Source: Pusillibacter faecalis (GTDB lineage Bacteria; Bacillota; Clostridia; Oscillospirales; Oscillospiraceae). Taken from it: 64,000 nucleotides of DNA. This document shows positions 52,056 to 60,524 of the stretch, in pieces (within the stretch, counting starts at the first letter, position 1; every line of letters starts with the position of its first letter). The stretch spans positions 992,001-1,056,000 of the forward strand of contig NZ_AP023420.1 of NCBI RefSeq assembly GCF_018408705.1. The letters are read 5' to 3'. The position numbers were made by a program, and so were the translations under genes. Below the pieces are notes generated by a model, which did no database searches, had not been told where the DNA came from, and worked only from the letters and a program-made list of their open reading frames with translations.

Positions 52056-53072
52056 ATGCCCAGCGTCTCCGTCATTGTCCCAGTCTACCAGGCGGAAGAA
52101 TTTCTGAACGCCTGCGTGGCGAGCGTGACCGCCCAGACCTTTTCCGACTGGGAATTGCTGTTGGTTGACGACGGCTGCACCGACGCCTCCCCCGCCCTGT
52201 GCGACGCCTGCGCTGCGGCGGACAGCCGGGTGCGGGTAATCCATAAACAGCAAAACGCTGGGGTCAGCGAGGCGCGAAACACCGGCCTGCGGGAAGCCCA
52301 AGGGACGTGCATCGCCTTTCTGGACGCAGATGACCGTCTGGAACCCACAGCTCTGGAGACTCTGTGGCGACTCCGAGAGGAGTCCGGCGCGGACACGGCA
52401 GGCTGCGCCCACCTCAACTGGACGCCGGACGGCGCCACCACGCCGGAGCTGTTGCTGCCTGCCGGCGTGTACGACCATCCGGACATTCTGCGGCATATCG
52501 TCTACCCCCTGCTGGGTGAGCGGCTTCGGATGCCGGTCTTCAATGGCTTCATCTGGCGCTATCTCTTTTCCGCCGATATCCTCCAGCGGGAGAACGTCAC
52601 CTTTGAGGGCGCCTATCTGGAAGACGAGCTGTTCTTGATGGAATACTTTTGCCACGCCCAGAGGCTTGCGGTGACGGAGCAGCCTCTCTACCGCTATCTG
52701 ATAAACCCCAACTCCGCCACTCACAAATACATGCGGGACTTTGTGCAGACCTTCCAGCGTTTTATGGAGCGCAAGTCCGCCCTGGCGGAGCGTTTTTCTT
52801 TGGAGGCCGCCTGTCCCCAGTGGCGGGAGAACTCCCATTGGGCCGGACTTCTCATCGCCATCGGCAACGAGTACGCCCCAGGAAACGACAAACCTCTTCG
52901 CGCCCGCCAGCAGGCGATTGAGGATCTATGCCGTCGTCCGGAGATAGCAGAGGCCATCTCCGGGTTGGTTCCAGAGGGCCTGAGCGCCAACAAGCAGCTG
53001 GTTGCAAGGCTGGTGCGAGGCGGGCACTTCTTTATCCTGACCCAGCTGTACCGGCTGAAAAACCGAATGTAA
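52056..53072 (+). CDS. Family 2 glycosyltransferase
   Basis: Encodes 338 residues from ATG 52056 with AAAGGAGGGGTCCC upstream. The GT-A fold start VSVIVPVYQAEEFLNACVAS, the nucleotide-binding LVDDGCTDAS and the metal-binding DxD motif in AFLDADDR are present. It transfers a sugar from a nucleotide donor, probably to an exopolysaccharide or wall glycan. The O-antigen ligase-like gene follows 15 bases later. Confidence 0.92.
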   Translation: MPSVSVIVPVYQAEEFLNACVASVTAQTFSDWELLLVDDGCTDASPALCDACAAADSRVRVIHKQQNAGVSEARNTGLREAQGTCIAFLDADDRLEPTALETLWRLREESGADTAGCAHLNWTPDGATTPELLLPAGVYDHPDILRHIVYPLLGERLRMPVFNGFIWRYLFSADILQRENVTFEGAYLEDELFLMEYFCHAQRLAVTEQPLYRYLINPNSATHKYMRDFVQTFQRFMERKSALAERFSLEAACPQWRENSHWAGLLIAIGNEYAPGNDKPLRARQQAIEDLCRRPEIAEAISGLVPEGLSANKQLVARLVRGGHFFILTQLYRLKNRM

Positions 53073-53087
53073 CATAAGGAGCTTACT

Positions 53088-54620
53088 ATGACCTTGTTGC
53101 GAGAGAGCTGTCTCTATCAAATTTGGCTGGCGCTGCTGTCCATTTACAGCACCAGCGCCGTACACCGCTTTCTGACGGCCGCCGGTGCCTGGTGCAATCA
53201 CCAGATTGACTCTAGCCTGGTGCTGAGCGTCTTATGCCGGGAGGGGGTTGTGGCCAGGGCCTGGCCGGAGAGCGCGCTGTGCCGCGGCCTCACCTGGCTG
53301 ATCAATCTGCCCGGGAACCTTCTGCACCGTCTGTACACCACCTTCCAGCTGACCTTTGAAGATAGTTTCTTTGCCCGCCTCGCCTTCTCCCTAGGTGAGA
53401 GCACTGCGATTGCCCAGTCCTGGACGATCATGCTGCTGTGGGTGATTCCCTTCTCCTACTGGAACAACGCATATAGCCTGATAGCCTTTGCCGCCCTGTT
53501 GGTGTGGTTTCACGCCGGCGCCATGCATCGTCGGGACTACCGGCTGGACCTGGCCGGCATTGGTTTTTATCCTTTGGTGCTGTTCGGTGCCGTGTTCCTG
53601 GGGGTGTTGCTGTCCTACGCCCCCTCCCTGTCCTTCCGTTTTCTCTTCTACCACATCTCCGCTGCCTTGTGTGTGCTGGTCACGGTCAGCGCCGTCCGGA
53701 CGCTTCCCGACCTCAAGCGTCTGGCCGCCGGCGGTGCGGTCTGTGTGGCGGTCTCCGGGGCCTATGGTATCATTCAGCGCATCCAGGGCGTGGAAGTCAG
53801 CTCTTCCACTGTGGACTTGAAGGTCAACGCCGGAATGCCTGGACGGGTGGTGTCCATCTTCGATAATGCCAATACCTTTGCCGAGGTGCTCTTGCTTTTG
53901 CTGCCGTTGGTGCTGGCGCTGGTGCTATGCTCAAGACACCTCATCAGCAAACTTCTGGCTGGCGGCATCTTCGTGATGGGCTGCGTGGCTCTGGGTATGA
54001 CCTACTCCCGGGCTACGTGGGTCGGTTTCGCCTGCGCACTGGTGGTCTTTGTCTTTTTGTGGAAGCCGAAACTGATGCCTGCCTTTATCCTGTTTTGCTG
54101 TCTGGCAGTTCCTTTCCTTCCCACCACGATCTGGAACCGGGTACTGACGATCTTCAACCCCGCAGACTCTTCCACCGCCAGCCGCATTCCTCTCTACCAA
54201 GCCGCCTTGGAGGTCATTCAGAGCCGCCCTATCCGTGGCGCCGGACTTGGCACCGCCGCGCCCCAGGCGTATATCGCGGACTGGAATCTCTACCATGCGG
54301 ACTTCCCCTATGTCCACTCCCACAACTTCTATCTGGAGGTGTGGATCGAGGCCGGCTTGTTGGGCGCAGCGTCCTTCGTGGCCTCTATGCTCTGGAACAT
54401 CAAGCGCGCCGCCCATAGCGCACGCCACCGCGCCGACTCTCCCGCCCGTGTCATCACCTGCGCTGCTGCCGCGGCGCTGTGTGGAAGTATGGTCTGCGGC
54501 CTGGCAGATTATCTGTGGAACTATCCCAGAGTGATGTGTATCTTCTGGTTTGTCTTTGCCGTGGCACTTGCTGGTGTCAAGCTGTGCGATGAAAAGAAAG
54601 GTCTTGACTTTGCGGGTTAA
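53088..54620 (+). CDS. O-antigen ligase/polymerase family membrane protein
   Basis: Encodes 510 residues with about 11-12 membrane helices. The large extracytoplasmic loop of the Wzy_C/WaaL family contains SRIPLYQAALEVIQSRPIRGAGLG and YVHSHNFYLEVWIEAGLLG, with the catalytic-type His. It joins or polymerises lipid-linked glycans outside the membrane. Its pairing with a glycosyltransferase points to a surface glycan, although no full polysaccharide locus is present. Start ATG 53088 has ATAAGGAGCTTACT upstream. Confidence 0.9.
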   Translation: MTLLRESCLYQIWLALLSIYSTSAVHRFLTAAGAWCNHQIDSSLVLSVLCREGVVARAWPESALCRGLTWLINLPGNLLHRLYTTFQLTFEDSFFARLAFSLGESTAIAQSWTIMLLWVIPFSYWNNAYSLIAFAALLVWFHAGAMHRRDYRLDLAGIGFYPLVLFGAVFLGVLLSYAPSLSFRFLFYHISAALCVLVTVSAVRTLPDLKRLAAGGAVCVAVSGAYGIIQRIQGVEVSSSTVDLKVNAGMPGRVVSIFDNANTFAEVLLLLLPLVLALVLCSRHLISKLLAGGIFVMGCVALGMTYSRATWVGFACALVVFVFLWKPKLMPAFILFCCLAVPFLPTTIWNRVLTIFNPADSSTASRIPLYQAALEVIQSRPIRGAGLGTAAPQAYIADWNLYHADFPYVHSHNFYLEVWIEAGLLGAASFVASMLWNIKRAAHSARHRADSPARVITCAAAAALCGSMVCGLADYLWNYPRVMCIFWFVFAVALAGVKLCDEKKGLDFAG

Positions 54621-54633
54621 TCCGGTAAAATAG

Positions 54634-54661
54634 AGGGGTCGGAACTTTCCTTCCGACCCCT
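54634..54661 (+). terminator. Hairpin after the O-antigen ligase gene
   Basis: AGGGGTCGGAA pairs with TTCCGACCCCT around a 6-base loop, 13 bases after the stop. No U-run follows. Confidence 0.6.
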
Positions 54662-54838
54662 GTCCGTTCCAGACGGCATACACTTTCCAAATGGCACGGC
54701 ATTTTAGGCGGAGATATGAGGAGCAAACAGCAAAAGGCTGCAATAGGTTAATGGCTAAGGCAAGGGGTGGATTTTGGATGACTTCCTGAGCACATGATCC
54801 ATCCAAAGTGTCTGCAAAGCCCTATGGACACAAAAAGC

Positions 54839-54867
54839 TTGCTTTTTCTTTCCTCGCATGGTATCAT
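54839..54867 (+). promoter_or_regulatory. Promoter of the tRNA-Pro pair
   Basis: TTGCTT and TATCAT are 17 bases apart, ending 17 bases before the degenerate tRNA copy. No separate promoter was seen for the intact tRNA at 55068. Confidence 0.6.
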
Positions 54868-54884
54868 GCAGAAAAACTGAATAT

Positions 54885-54964
54885 CCGGGATTAGCGCAGT
54901 TGGTAGCGCGCTTGCTTTGGGAGCGTGAGGCCCGGGTTCGAGCCGTACTTTCCCAAAATCCTGG
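54885..54964 (+). pseudogene. Degenerate tRNA-Pro copy
   Basis: The first 40 bases nearly repeat the intact tRNA-Pro at 55068, including the D-arm and the TGG anticodon loop. CCGGGAT can still pair with ATCCTGG as an acceptor stem, but the anticodon stem has mismatches, the T-arm cannot form a normal 5-bp stem and no CCA is encoded. The 80-base length is also off. It is probably non-functional. Confidence 0.7.
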
Positions 54965-55067
54965 AAAGCTCTGGGACGCTAAGGCCAACGGAGTTTTATC
55001 CCTCGCCGGGAACTGGTCAAAAACCGGCGCTGACCCCATATTTGACCACAGTTGGAAAACTTCATAA

Positions 55068-55143
55068 CCGGGTGTAGCGCAGTTGGTAGCGCGCTTGCTT
55101 TGGGAGCAAGATGCCGGGAGTTCGAGTCTCCCCACTCGGACCA
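55068..55143 (+). tRNA. tRNA-Pro (anticodon TGG)
   Basis: A 76-base tRNA with encoded CCA. The acceptor CCGGGTG pairs with CACTCGG with one G-U, the anticodon stem CTTGC/GCAAG is perfect, the loop TTTGGGA gives TGG, and the T-stem GGGAG/CTCCC encloses TTCGAGT. Confidence 0.95.
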
Positions 55144-55179
55144 AAAACCGCCTCAAAACTGATGTTTTGAGGCGGTTTT
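55144..55179 (+). terminator. Terminator of tRNA-Pro
   Basis: AAAACCGCCTCAAAAC pairs perfectly with GTTTTGAGGCGGTTTT around a TGAT loop. Confidence 0.93.
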
Positions 55180-55355
55180 CATAACTTTTCAAGCAATAGT
55201 TTCTTTAACATTCTGCACAAATACGGCCTCAGATGTGGTCAAAGCACTTTTTCGGATTTGTTTTGAATTTTCGTTGTAGATATAGTTTCTTGTCCATCTC
55301 CGCTACGATTTGTTCTGGAAAATGGCAAAGACAAACTTCACAATTTTTGAAATAT

Positions 55356-55369
55356 GTGGTCATGACCAC
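55356..55369. promoter_or_regulatory. 14-bp perfect palindrome upstream of the SGNH-TetR operon
   Basis: GTGGTCATGACCAC is a perfect palindrome, about 100 bases upstream of the -35 box of the operon that includes a TetR regulator. It could be that regulator's operator. The rest of 55180-55455 shows no gene. Confidence 0.4.
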
Positions 55370-55455
55370 CCATTTTCAACTGCTGCGCACGGCTGCGGTC
55401 TTATCTTTGAATCTTGCATTGCAAAATCTGATAGGCCGATTTGTGCTTCCCAACC

Positions 55456-55484
55456 TTGTCCCTCCCGGTGGGGCCGTGTATAAT
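55456..55484 (+). promoter_or_regulatory. Sigma-A promoter of the SGNH-tetR operon
   Basis: TTGTCC and a perfect TATAAT are separated by 17 bases, ending 38 bases before the start codon. Confidence 0.8.
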
Positions 55485-55522
55485 GGGGTGGAAAACAATC
55501 CAAACAAGGAAGGAGTGGCGCC

Positions 55523-56095
55523 ATGCGGATCCTCATGCTGGGCAACAGCTTTATCTTCACCAATAATATGCCTCAGATGCTGGCTGACCTGACCGGGGCA
55601 GAGGTGGTCCACCACACCCGCGGCGGGGCGCGGCTGTCGGAACAGCTGAACCCCAACACCAGGCTGGGCAGTCAGACCCAAGCGGTGCTTCAAAAGGAGA
55701 AGTGGGACTATGTGGTGCTCCAGGAGATGAGCCACGGCCCCATCACCGCCTCCAAGAGCTTCTTCTCCAGCGTGGAGCAGCTTTGCCGGCAGATCCGGGC
55801 AAACGGGGCGGTCCCAATTTTGTTTGCTACATGGGCCTATCAGAAGGGCGGAGCTAAGCCGGCAGACAAGGGCTGGGACTACGACGAGATGGTCCAAAAG
55901 CTGTCCGAGGCCTACCACAAAGCGGCACAGGAAAATAATGCCCTGATCGCCGACGTAGGCCGGCGGTTTTACGAGTTATCCGACACCCAGGATCTCTACG
56001 CCGCCGACAGCATCCACCCCAGTGAGCTGGGCTCCCGCATAGCGGCGGAGACCATCGCGGCAGTGATCCGGCAGCACGAAAAGGAGGCGCGGTAG
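55523..56095 (+). CDS. SGNH/GDSL-type hydrolase-like protein
   Basis: Encodes 190 residues. The Ser of block I is in MLGNSFIFTNN, a Gly/Asn block follows (HTRGGARLSEQL), and the His of block V is in DSIHPSELGS, so a Ser-Asp-His esterase triad is possible. No signal peptide is seen, suggesting a cytoplasmic enzyme. It is co-transcribed with a TetR gene that starts one base after its stop. Its ester substrate is unknown; the oleate hydratase nearby hints at lipids. Confidence 0.82.
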   Translation: MRILMLGNSFIFTNNMPQMLADLTGAEVVHHTRGGARLSEQLNPNTRLGSQTQAVLQKEKWDYVVLQEMSHGPITASKSFFSSVEQLCRQIRANGAVPILFATWAYQKGGAKPADKGWDYDEMVQKLSEAYHKAAQENNALIADVGRRFYELSDTQDLYAADSIHPSELGSRIAAETIAAVIRQHEKEAR

Positions 56096-56096
56096 T

Positions 56097-56657
56097 ATGC
56101 CAAACACCACAAAGCAGGCCCTGGAGGAATCCCTGAAGCATATGCTACTGAAAAAGCCCCTGGACAAGATCACCATCCGGGACATCACCGAGGATTGCGG
56201 CATCAGCCGCATGGCCTTCTACTACCACTTCAAGGACATCTACGACCTGGTGGAGTGGGCCTGTATCGAGGACGCGTCCAAGGCCCTCCAGGGGAAGAAG
56301 ACCTATGAGACCTGGCAGGAGGGGCTTTTGCAGATTTTTGAGGCGGTGCAGGAAAACAAGCCCTTCATCCTCAACGCCTATCGCTGTATCGGCCGGGAGC
56401 AAATGGAGCGGTTCCTCTACCAGCTGACCTACGGCTTGATCCGGGGCGTGGTGGAGGAGCAGAGCCAGGGGACAACTGTTTCTGAGGAGGACAAGTCCTT
56501 TATCGCCGAATTTTACAAGTACAGTTTTGTGGGGGTCATGCTGGACTGGATCCGCCAGGGGATGACGGCCGATCCCTGGGCACTGACGGAAAAAATCAGC
56601 GCCGCCATGCGCGGCAGCATTGCCAACGCCATCCGCAATTTCACAGAAATAGAATAA
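56097..56657 (+). CDS. TetR family transcriptional regulator
   Basis: Encodes 186 residues. The N-terminal helix-turn-helix ITIRDITEDCGISRMAFYYHFKDIYDLV is typical of TetR, especially the DhaS-like group with the FYYHFKD motif. The all-helical C-terminal domain would bind the effector. TetR genes are commonly next to oleate hydratase, and the ohyA gene follows after a long hairpin. The regulator may therefore respond to unsaturated fatty acids (inference). AAAAGGAGGCGCGGTAGT gives a ribosome site. Confidence 0.92.
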   Translation: MPNTTKQALEESLKHMLLKKPLDKITIRDITEDCGISRMAFYYHFKDIYDLVEWACIEDASKALQGKKTYETWQEGLLQIFEAVQENKPFILNAYRCIGREQMERFLYQLTYGLIRGVVEEQSQGTTVSEEDKSFIAEFYKYSFVGVMLDWIRQGMTADPWALTEKISAAMRGSIANAIRNFTEIE

Positions 56658-56664
56658 GAAATGC

Positions 56665-56717
56665 TTTACAATCGGGGCTCGATGATTAGTTTTTCATCAT
56701 CGGGCCCCGATTGTAAA
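56665..56717 (+). other. 22-bp inverted repeat between tetR and ohyA
   Basis: The arm TTTACAATCGGGGCTCGATGAT pairs with its complement at 56696-56717 with a single G-U, around a 9-base loop rich in T. It could be a terminator-attenuator, or a DNA operator for the TetR protein. Confidence 0.75.
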
Positions 56718-56804
56718 TGGAACCGAATTCCCGGACGGAGTAAGATGAAGCCATCAAAAGGATCCCGCCGTAGAGCGGCGGAATTAGAAAGGCGGCATCT
56801 TAAC

Positions 56805-58775
56805 ATGGAAAAGAAATTTGGGAAACTGACCACAGCGGCGGCCGTGGCTGGAGCGGGCGCCGCTGTAGTCCTGGCAAAAAAGGTATCCAGAGGAAAAAAG
56901 GCGGCGGAGAAGCCCGGGTCTGAACCCTCCGCCCCGGCGTCCTACCAGAACACAGAGCTGGGAAAACACGAGAAAAACCGCAAGGGCATCTATTACACCA
57001 ACGGCAACTATGAGGCCTTCGCCCGGCCGGAGAAACCGGAGGGAGTGGAGAACAAGAGCGCCTACATCGTGGGTAGCGGCCTGGCAGCCCTGGCGGCGGC
57101 GTGCTTCCTGGTGCGGGACGGGCAGATGCCTGGAGACCACATCCATATCCTCGAAGCCATGGACGTGGCCGGCGGGGCCTGCGACGGCATTTTCGACCCC
57201 AGCCGGGGCTATGTGATGCGGGGCGGCCGGGAGATGGAGGACCACTTTGAGTGCCTGTGGGACCTGTTCCGCTCCATTCCCTCCCTGGAGAAGCCGGGGG
57301 CCTCGGTGCTGGATGAGTTTTACTGGCTCAACAAGCACGACCCGAACTACTCCCTGTGCCGGGCCACGGTGGACCGGGGTCGGGACGCCCGCACCGACGG
57401 AAAATTCAATATCAGCCAGAAGGGGTGTATGGAGATCATGAAGCTCTTCATGACCCCGGACGAGGACTTGTACGACAAAACTATTGAGGACGTCTTTGAC
57501 GACGAGGTGTTCTCCTCCACCTTCTGGCTGTACTGGCGGACCATGTTTGCCTTTGAGAACTGGCACAGCGCCCTGGAGATGAAGCTCTACTTCCAGCGCT
57601 TCATCCACCACATCGCGGGACTCCCCGACTTCAGCGCCCTGAAGTTCACCCGGTATAACCAATATGAGTCCCTGATCCTGCCCATGCAGAAGTACCTGGA
57701 GGCCGCCGGGGTGGACTTCCGGTTCGGCACCGAGGTCACCAACGTGATCTTCGACATCCGGGACGGCAGAAAGATGGCCACCGCCATCGAGTGCCGAGTC
57801 AACGGCGCGGAGCAGGGCATCGTCCTCACGGAGAACGACCTGGTGTTCGTCACCAACGGCTCCTGCACCGAAGGGACCATCTACGGCGACCAGGACCACG
57901 CCCCCAACGGGGACGCGGAGGTGCGCACCAGCGGCTGCTGGAGCCTGTGGAAGAACATCGCCAAGCAGGACCCTGCCTTTGGCCGTCCGGAGAAGTTCTG
58001 CTCCGACATTTCCAAGACCAACTGGGAGTCGGCCACCATCACCACCCTGGATGATAAGATCCTCCCCTATATCACCAACATCTGCAAGCGGGACCCCCGC
58101 ACCGGGAAGGTGGTCACCGGCGGCATCGTCAGCTGTCAGGACTCCAGGTGGCTGCTGAGCTGGACCATCAACCGCCAGGGCCAGTTCCGGGAGCAGGAGC
58201 CGGAGAAGGTGTGCGTCTGGGTGTACGGCCTCTTTACCGACGTGCCCGGCGACTATGTGAAAAAGCCCATGAGGGAATGTACCGGGAAAGAGATCACGGA
58301 GGAGTGGCTCTACCACATCGGCGTGCCGGTGGAGCAGATTCCGGACCTTGCCGCCCACAGCGCGGTCTGCGTCCCCACCCTGATGCCCTACATCACCGCC
58401 TTCTTCATGCCCCGGACCAAGGGGGACCGGCCCGACGTGATCCCAGACGGCTGTGTGAACTTCGCCTTCCTGGGCCAGTTTGCCGATACCCCCCGGGACA
58501 CCGTGTTCACCACTGAGTACTCCGTGCGCACCGCTATGGAGGCCGTCTACGGCCTGCTGGGGGTGGACCGGGGGGTGCCCGAGGTGTGGGGCAGCGTGTA
58601 CGACATCCGGGAGCTGCTGCACAGCACCGTCTGCCTGATGGACGGCAGGTCCCCGCTGGAGGTTCCGCTGCCCGGTCCTCTGGAGCTGCTGAAAAAGCCG
58701 CTGTTGAGGGCGGTCCGGGGCACCGTCATCGAGAAGGTCCTGCGGGATCAGGACGTGCTCCGGGACGGCATGTGA
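56805..58775 (+). CDS. ohyA: Oleate hydratase with N-terminal membrane anchor
   Basis: Encodes 656 residues from ATG 56805 (AAAGGCGG about 10 bases upstream); the frame also opens at 56661 inside the hairpin. After a short basic start there is a hydrophobic segment (about residues 9-27) and a charged linker, then the FAD-binding IVGSGLAALAAACFLVRDG near 84 and the family-typical RGGREMEDHFECLWDLF. The enzyme adds water to oleic acid to give 10-hydroxystearate. Most described members are around 560-590 residues and lack this anchor. A membrane-attached form would have direct access to fatty acids. Confidence 0.92.
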   Translation: MEKKFGKLTTAAAVAGAGAAVVLAKKVSRGKKAAEKPGSEPSAPASYQNTELGKHEKNRKGIYYTNGNYEAFARPEKPEGVENKSAYIVGSGLAALAAACFLVRDGQMPGDHIHILEAMDVAGGACDGIFDPSRGYVMRGGREMEDHFECLWDLFRSIPSLEKPGASVLDEFYWLNKHDPNYSLCRATVDRGRDARTDGKFNISQKGCMEIMKLFMTPDEDLYDKTIEDVFDDEVFSSTFWLYWRTMFAFENWHSALEMKLYFQRFIHHIAGLPDFSALKFTRYNQYESLILPMQKYLEAAGVDFRFGTEVTNVIFDIRDGRKMATAIECRVNGAEQGIVLTENDLVFVTNGSCTEGTIYGDQDHAPNGDAEVRTSGCWSLWKNIAKQDPAFGRPEKFCSDISKTNWESATITTLDDKILPYITNICKRDPRTGKVVTGGIVSCQDSRWLLSWTINRQGQFREQEPEKVCVWVYGLFTDVPGDYVKKPMRECTGKEITEEWLYHIGVPVEQIPDLAAHSAVCVPTLMPYITAFFMPRTKGDRPDVIPDGCVNFAFLGQFADTPRDTVFTTEYSVRTAMEAVYGLLGVDRGVPEVWGSVYDIRELLHSTVCLMDGRSPLEVPLPGPLELLKKPLLRAVRGTVIEKVLRDQDVLRDGM

Positions 58776-58916
58776 CCGTTGGTTTCTGCCCTTCTGCGTC
58801 TTGAAAACCGAGGAGACAACCGTTACTCAGAATACTTTCATCCCTAACCGGGGACTCCTTCTCAAAGATTATCGCCTGTCATGAGATTGAAAACATTGAT
58901 ATAATGACAAATGAAA

Positions 58917-58947
58917 GAGGATCGTATCGAGTTGTGATACGATCCTC
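58917..58947 (-). terminator. Terminator of the integrase region
   Basis: GAGGATCGTATC pairs with GATACGATCCTC (12 bp, 7-base loop). It lies two bases beyond the stop codon of the HTH tail on the minus strand. 58776-58916 holds no supported gene and may contain the element end. Confidence 0.75.
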
Positions 58948-58949
58948 CT

Positions 58950-59150
58950 CTATTTTAGATTCCCCACCCCCAGCATCCCACGCATCATTTCATACCACTT
59001 GGCCGCCGTGTACCTCGTTACCCCGGCGCCTCGGGCGATAGCCCGATAGCTGGTCACGTTGGGATGGAACTTCATGTACGTCCAGATCTTCTTCTGAGTT
59101 TTGGTGAGCTTATCCGGCGGGGTGACGCCCCGCGCCTGGTCCCGCAGGGC
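58950..59150 (-). pseudogene. Helix-turn-helix tail in frame with the integrase, beyond an amber codon
   Basis: Immediately after the integrase TAG (59151-59153) the same frame continues for 66 codons with protein-like sequence: GVTPPDKLTKTQKKIWTYMK, a helix-turn-helix YRAIARGAGVTRYTAAKWYE, and an end MRGMLGVGNLK followed by TAG. No start codon or ribosome site separates it from the integrase. It looks like the C-terminal domain of the integrase, cut off by a CAG-to-TAG change or read through. An independent start is possible but not seen. Confidence 0.65.
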
Positions 59151-60521
59151 CTACCGCTCCGCGTTCATCTGCTGGATCAGCGCCTTTAGCTTTGCCTCGC
59201 ATTCCTCCCGGGTGTGGGCGTAGACGCATTTGGAGTGCTTGGTGCCGTCCGGCCAGGTGGGGGAGTAACGGCCCTCAAACAGGTGGTCATTGATCTGGGT
59301 GATGCACCCGGTGCCAGGCTTCCGGGTCTTTCTCAGCACCGGCTGGAAATCTTCGACTGAGCCCTGCTCTACCTGAGCCGGGCTCTCCTGCACCGCGTTG
59401 CCCAGTCCCCGGTCTATTTGGGCCGCCGCCTCGGTCTGCATATCCCCGGTGACATGGGTGTAGATGTCCAGGGTAGTGGCTGCCGACACGTGGCCCAGCA
59501 TGGCGGAGAGGGTCTTCACATCCATGCCGCTTTCCAGGGATAAGGTGGCAAAAGTGTGGCGTAAATCGTGAAACCCGGTTTCAGGCAGCCCCGTCTCTTT
59601 TAAGATCCGTTTCATCCAGTAGTAGGCGGCGCTGGGGCGCACCGGTTTCTCCGGAGCAAGAGGTTCCGGGAAGATCCACTGGCTGACGGCGTGTTTCTTC
59701 CGCTCCTTCAGCCGCTGGACGGTGCTGGGCGGCAGGCGGATGGTCCGCCGCCCCTGACTGGTCTTCGTCTCGCCAATCTCCAGCTCCCCAGCCTTGGGGA
59801 CGTTCACCGACCGGAGAACCTTCAGCGTCCCGTCCTTCTCGTCGAAGTCCTGCCACATGAGGCCGCAGATCTCGCCCCGGCGGAGACCGGTGGTCAGCTC
59901 CGTGTAGAAGAAGTCCCGCCAAATCTTGTTGCGGTCCGCCGCCAGGAAGGTGTCCATCTGCTCCTTTGTGAGGATCTGCTTGGGCTTATAACTGGCCTTA
60001 GGCACCACGGCCCCGTCGGTGGGGTTCCGGGTGATTACATGGTCGGCCTCCGCGTCTTTCAGGCATCGGTGGAGTATGGCGTGGATGCGAAGCACCATGG
60101 TGTCCGAAAGCTCATGCCCGTGTTCCGGGTGCTCGCGGACCCGGCCCTCGTGGTTCAGCTTTCGGTACAATTTTTGGATGTCCATGCGGGTCACCCGGGA
60201 CACGATCTTATCTCCCAGATAAGGCTTGATGTAGCACCGAATGAATTGCTCATAACTCCGCAGGGTGTCCGCGCCGTAGTCCTCCATCCACCGGTCCAGC
60301 CACTCGCCCAGTGCCATGCGGCTGTCCTCGGTGAGCTCCACGTCCTGAAAGGCCCCAAGGTCCCGGTGGAGTTTGTCCAGCAGTTCCTTCTGGGTTTTCG
60401 CCAGGACATACCGGAAGATGGGCTCGCCGTTTTGCTCGTGGCCCACCACGATGCGGCCCTCCCAGCGGCCGTCCTCTCGTTTTCGCACCATGCCGTCGCC
60501 GGACGGCCCGCGTTTTGCCAT
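59151..60521 (-). CDS. Tyrosine site-specific recombinase (integrase)
   Basis: Encodes 456 residues. Catalytic residues are visible: Arg in TTGLRRGEICGL, Lys in GETKTSQGRRTI, HxxR in HDLRHTFAT, the second His in AMLGHVSAATT and the nucleophile Tyr in LDIYTHV. An N-terminal arm-binding domain (GMVRKREDGRWEGRI) and core-binding SAM-like domain precede it. An unusual C-terminal extension repeats an AP2-like DNA-binding pattern (HLFEGRYSPTWPDGT). The frame stops at a TAG after MNAER, then continues in frame as the HTH tail. It marks an integrative element covering the right end of the window. Confidence 0.92.
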   Translation of the reverse strand: MAKRGPSGDGMVRKREDGRWEGRIVVGHEQNGEPIFRYVLAKTQKELLDKLHRDLGAFQDVELTEDSRMALGEWLDRWMEDYGADTLRSYEQFIRCYIKPYLGDKIVSRVTRMDIQKLYRKLNHEGRVREHPEHGHELSDTMVLRIHAILHRCLKDAEADHVITRNPTDGAVVPKASYKPKQILTKEQMDTFLAADRNKIWRDFFYTELTTGLRRGEICGLMWQDFDEKDGTLKVLRSVNVPKAGELEIGETKTSQGRRTIRLPPSTVQRLKERKKHAVSQWIFPEPLAPEKPVRPSAAYYWMKRILKETGLPETGFHDLRHTFATLSLESGMDVKTLSAMLGHVSAATTLDIYTHVTGDMQTEAAAQIDRGLGNAVQESPAQVEQGSVEDFQPVLRKTRKPGTGCITQINDHLFEGRYSPTWPDGTKHSKCVYAHTREECEAKLKALIQQMNAER

Positions 60522-60524
60522 AGG

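Noticed and set aside
51939..52838. N-terminal extension of the grpB frame
   Set aside because: The 300 extra codons are antisense to the glycosyltransferase. The GrpB family begins at the ATG at 51938, which has its own ribosome site.
54755..55192. Minus-strand ORF across the tRNA-Pro region
   Set aside because: It reads through tRNA sequence (VGRLELPASCSQSKRATNC type), a known artefact of antisense tRNA translation.
56784..58622. 612-codon open frame on the minus strand opposite oleate hydratase
   Set aside because: It is a shadow of high-GC codon usage in ohyA; its composition (Val, Gly, His, Leu repeats) does not resemble a real protein.
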